Source: Actinomycetota bacterium (lineage in GTDB: Bacteria; Actinomycetota; Acidimicrobiia; Spongiisociales; UBA5794). From it: a stretch of 6,384 nt of DNA. The stretch covers positions 1 through 6,384 of the forward strand of contig QMQC01000114.1 in the NCBI GenBank assembly GCA_003648875.1, written 5' to 3'. Position 1 is the first letter of the stretch. Each line of letters opens with the position of its first letter. Under the pieces are notes generated by a model. The model ran no database searches. It worked only from the letters and a program-made list of their open reading frames with translations, and was not told the origin of the DNA. The position numbers were made by a program, and so were the translations under genes. Of this stretch, positions 6,136-6,384 are shown piece after piece.

Positions 6136-6174
6136 GGCCCGGCACCGTGGCATGTTCCGTGGGCCTCCTAGTGA

Positions 6175-6185
6175 TCTGTCACAGA
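6175..6185. promoter_or_regulatory. Operator-like pseudo-palindrome, copy 1 (TCTGTCACAGA)
   Basis: TCTGT and ACAGA arms flank a single central C. The reverse complement of copy 2 shares TCTGTCACAGA plus TGG two bases further on (13-bp context TCTGTCACAGAnnTGG). A TCCTAGTGA 9-mer, also found at 5367-5375, abuts it on the left. Confidence 0.45.
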
Positions 6186-6241
6186 AATGGATGCCGTGTC
6201 TCTCCGACCCTCGACGTCCCTGGCTGTGTCCTCCGCCTCGA

Positions 6242-6257
6242 CGCAGTCCAGACTGCG
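6242..6257. terminator. Short inverted repeat, possible weak terminator
   Basis: CGCAGTC and GACTGCG flank CA, giving a 7-bp inverted repeat (about six usable pairs in RNA) 106 nt after the DinB-like gene. The sequence after it (CCTTCGTTGT) is only mildly T-rich, so intrinsic termination is uncertain. Confidence 0.3.
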
Positions 6258-6316
6258 CCTTCGTTGTGCGTCCTTGCCAGATGACGCCGATGCCACGCTG
6301 ACACCCAGACACCAAA

Positions 6317-6337
6317 TCTGTGACAGACCATTAGAAT
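6317..6337 (+). promoter_or_regulatory. Operator-like copy 2 (TCTGTGACAGA) next to a -10 element for purN
   Basis: TCTGTGACAGA (6317-6327) is the exact reverse complement of the copy at 6175-6185. TAGAAT (6332-6337) fits the TANNNT -10 consensus, 9 nt before the ATG at 6347. The motif lies in the expected spacer between -35 and -10, where a bound regulator would block RNA polymerase. The predicted 5' leader is only about 3 nt. Confidence 0.45.
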
Positions 6338-6346
6338 CGGGGGCTG

Positions 6347-6384
6347 ATGACCGATTCTCCGCTTCCCATCGCTGTACTCATCTC
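6347..6384 (+). CDS. purN: Probable phosphoribosylglycinamide formyltransferase, first 12 codons only
   Basis: The window ends after MTDSPLPIAVLI and two further bases. PurN proteins open with a short tail and a first beta strand of this type, normally followed by the SGxGTN phosphate loop, which would be next and cannot be seen. PurN transfers formyl from 10-formyl-THF to GAR in purine synthesis. The call rests mainly on position: in mycobacteria purN and purH follow sucCD a few genes downstream. A GGGGG stretch (6339-6343) lies just before the ATG, but the likely transcript start makes it nearly leaderless. Twelve residues are too few for a firm call. Confidence 0.5.
   Translation, partial: MTDSPLPIAVLI

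Larger units (their letters stand above)
6136..6346. other. Intergenic region upstream of probable purN
   Basis: This 211-nt stretch has no convincing gene. It contains a TCCTAGTGA copy (6166-6174), two TCTGTSACAGA pseudo-palindromes, a 7-bp inverted repeat, and a -10-like TAGAAT. An open frame from ATG 6187 runs to the window end, but its translation is rich in Ser/Arg and resembles nothing known. No riboswitch was recognised. Confidence 0.6.

Noticed and set aside
6187..6384. Open frame from ATG 6187 to the window end
   Set aside because: No ribosome binding site, Ser/Arg-rich translation without resemblance, and it overlaps the more plausible purN start in another frame.

Overview
The window is ordinary, gene-dense bacterial chromosome of fairly high GC, and it most likely comes from a member of the Actinomycetota. 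Three things point there. The gene order pcrA/uvrD1 - (insert) - sucC - sucD - (insert) - purN matches the order known around uvrD1, sucC, sucD and purN in mycobacteria. A DinB-fold, mycothiol-dependent-isomerase-like protein (the TIGR03083 type, typical of actinobacteria) sits in the block. Several genes look leaderless or have GTG starts. The lineage within the phylum cannot be settled from this sequence; a deep-branching group is a guess.

Layout. Positions 1-966 hold the C-terminal part of a PcrA/UvrD helicase. It converges, 6 nt away, on a minus-strand FetB/UPF0014-type ABC permease (973-1746). About 50-60 nt upstream of that permease's start, and divergent from it, a plus-strand cluster begins: a stand-alone cobalamin-binding small subunit of an acyl-CoA mutase (1796 or 1808 to 2197), then sucC (2233-3456) and sucD (3453-4385). 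The two suc genes overlap by ATGA. Together the three genes form a plausible succinyl-CoA unit: the mutase subunit interconverts methylmalonyl-CoA (or a related acyl-CoA) and succinyl-CoA, and SucCD interconverts succinyl-CoA and succinate with nucleotide phosphorylation.

Positions 4386-4637 are non-coding and repeat-rich: a 28-bp tandem duplication, a perfect 28-bp palindrome, and eleven tandem heptamers GGATGSC. Next come a complete zinc metallo-beta-lactamase-fold hydrolase (4638-5372) and the DinB/MDMPI-like protein (5410-6135). The latter has what looks like a leaderless promoter inside a three-part inverted-repeat operator. The last 250 bases hold an intergenic region with two copies of a TCTGTSACAGA pseudo-palindrome and the first codons of a probable purN.

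Nothing here is clearly a new defence or mobile system. The best leads are the compound repeat island, the two operator-like motif sets, the altered CoA-binding loop region of SucD, and the split B12 subunit placed next to sucCD.
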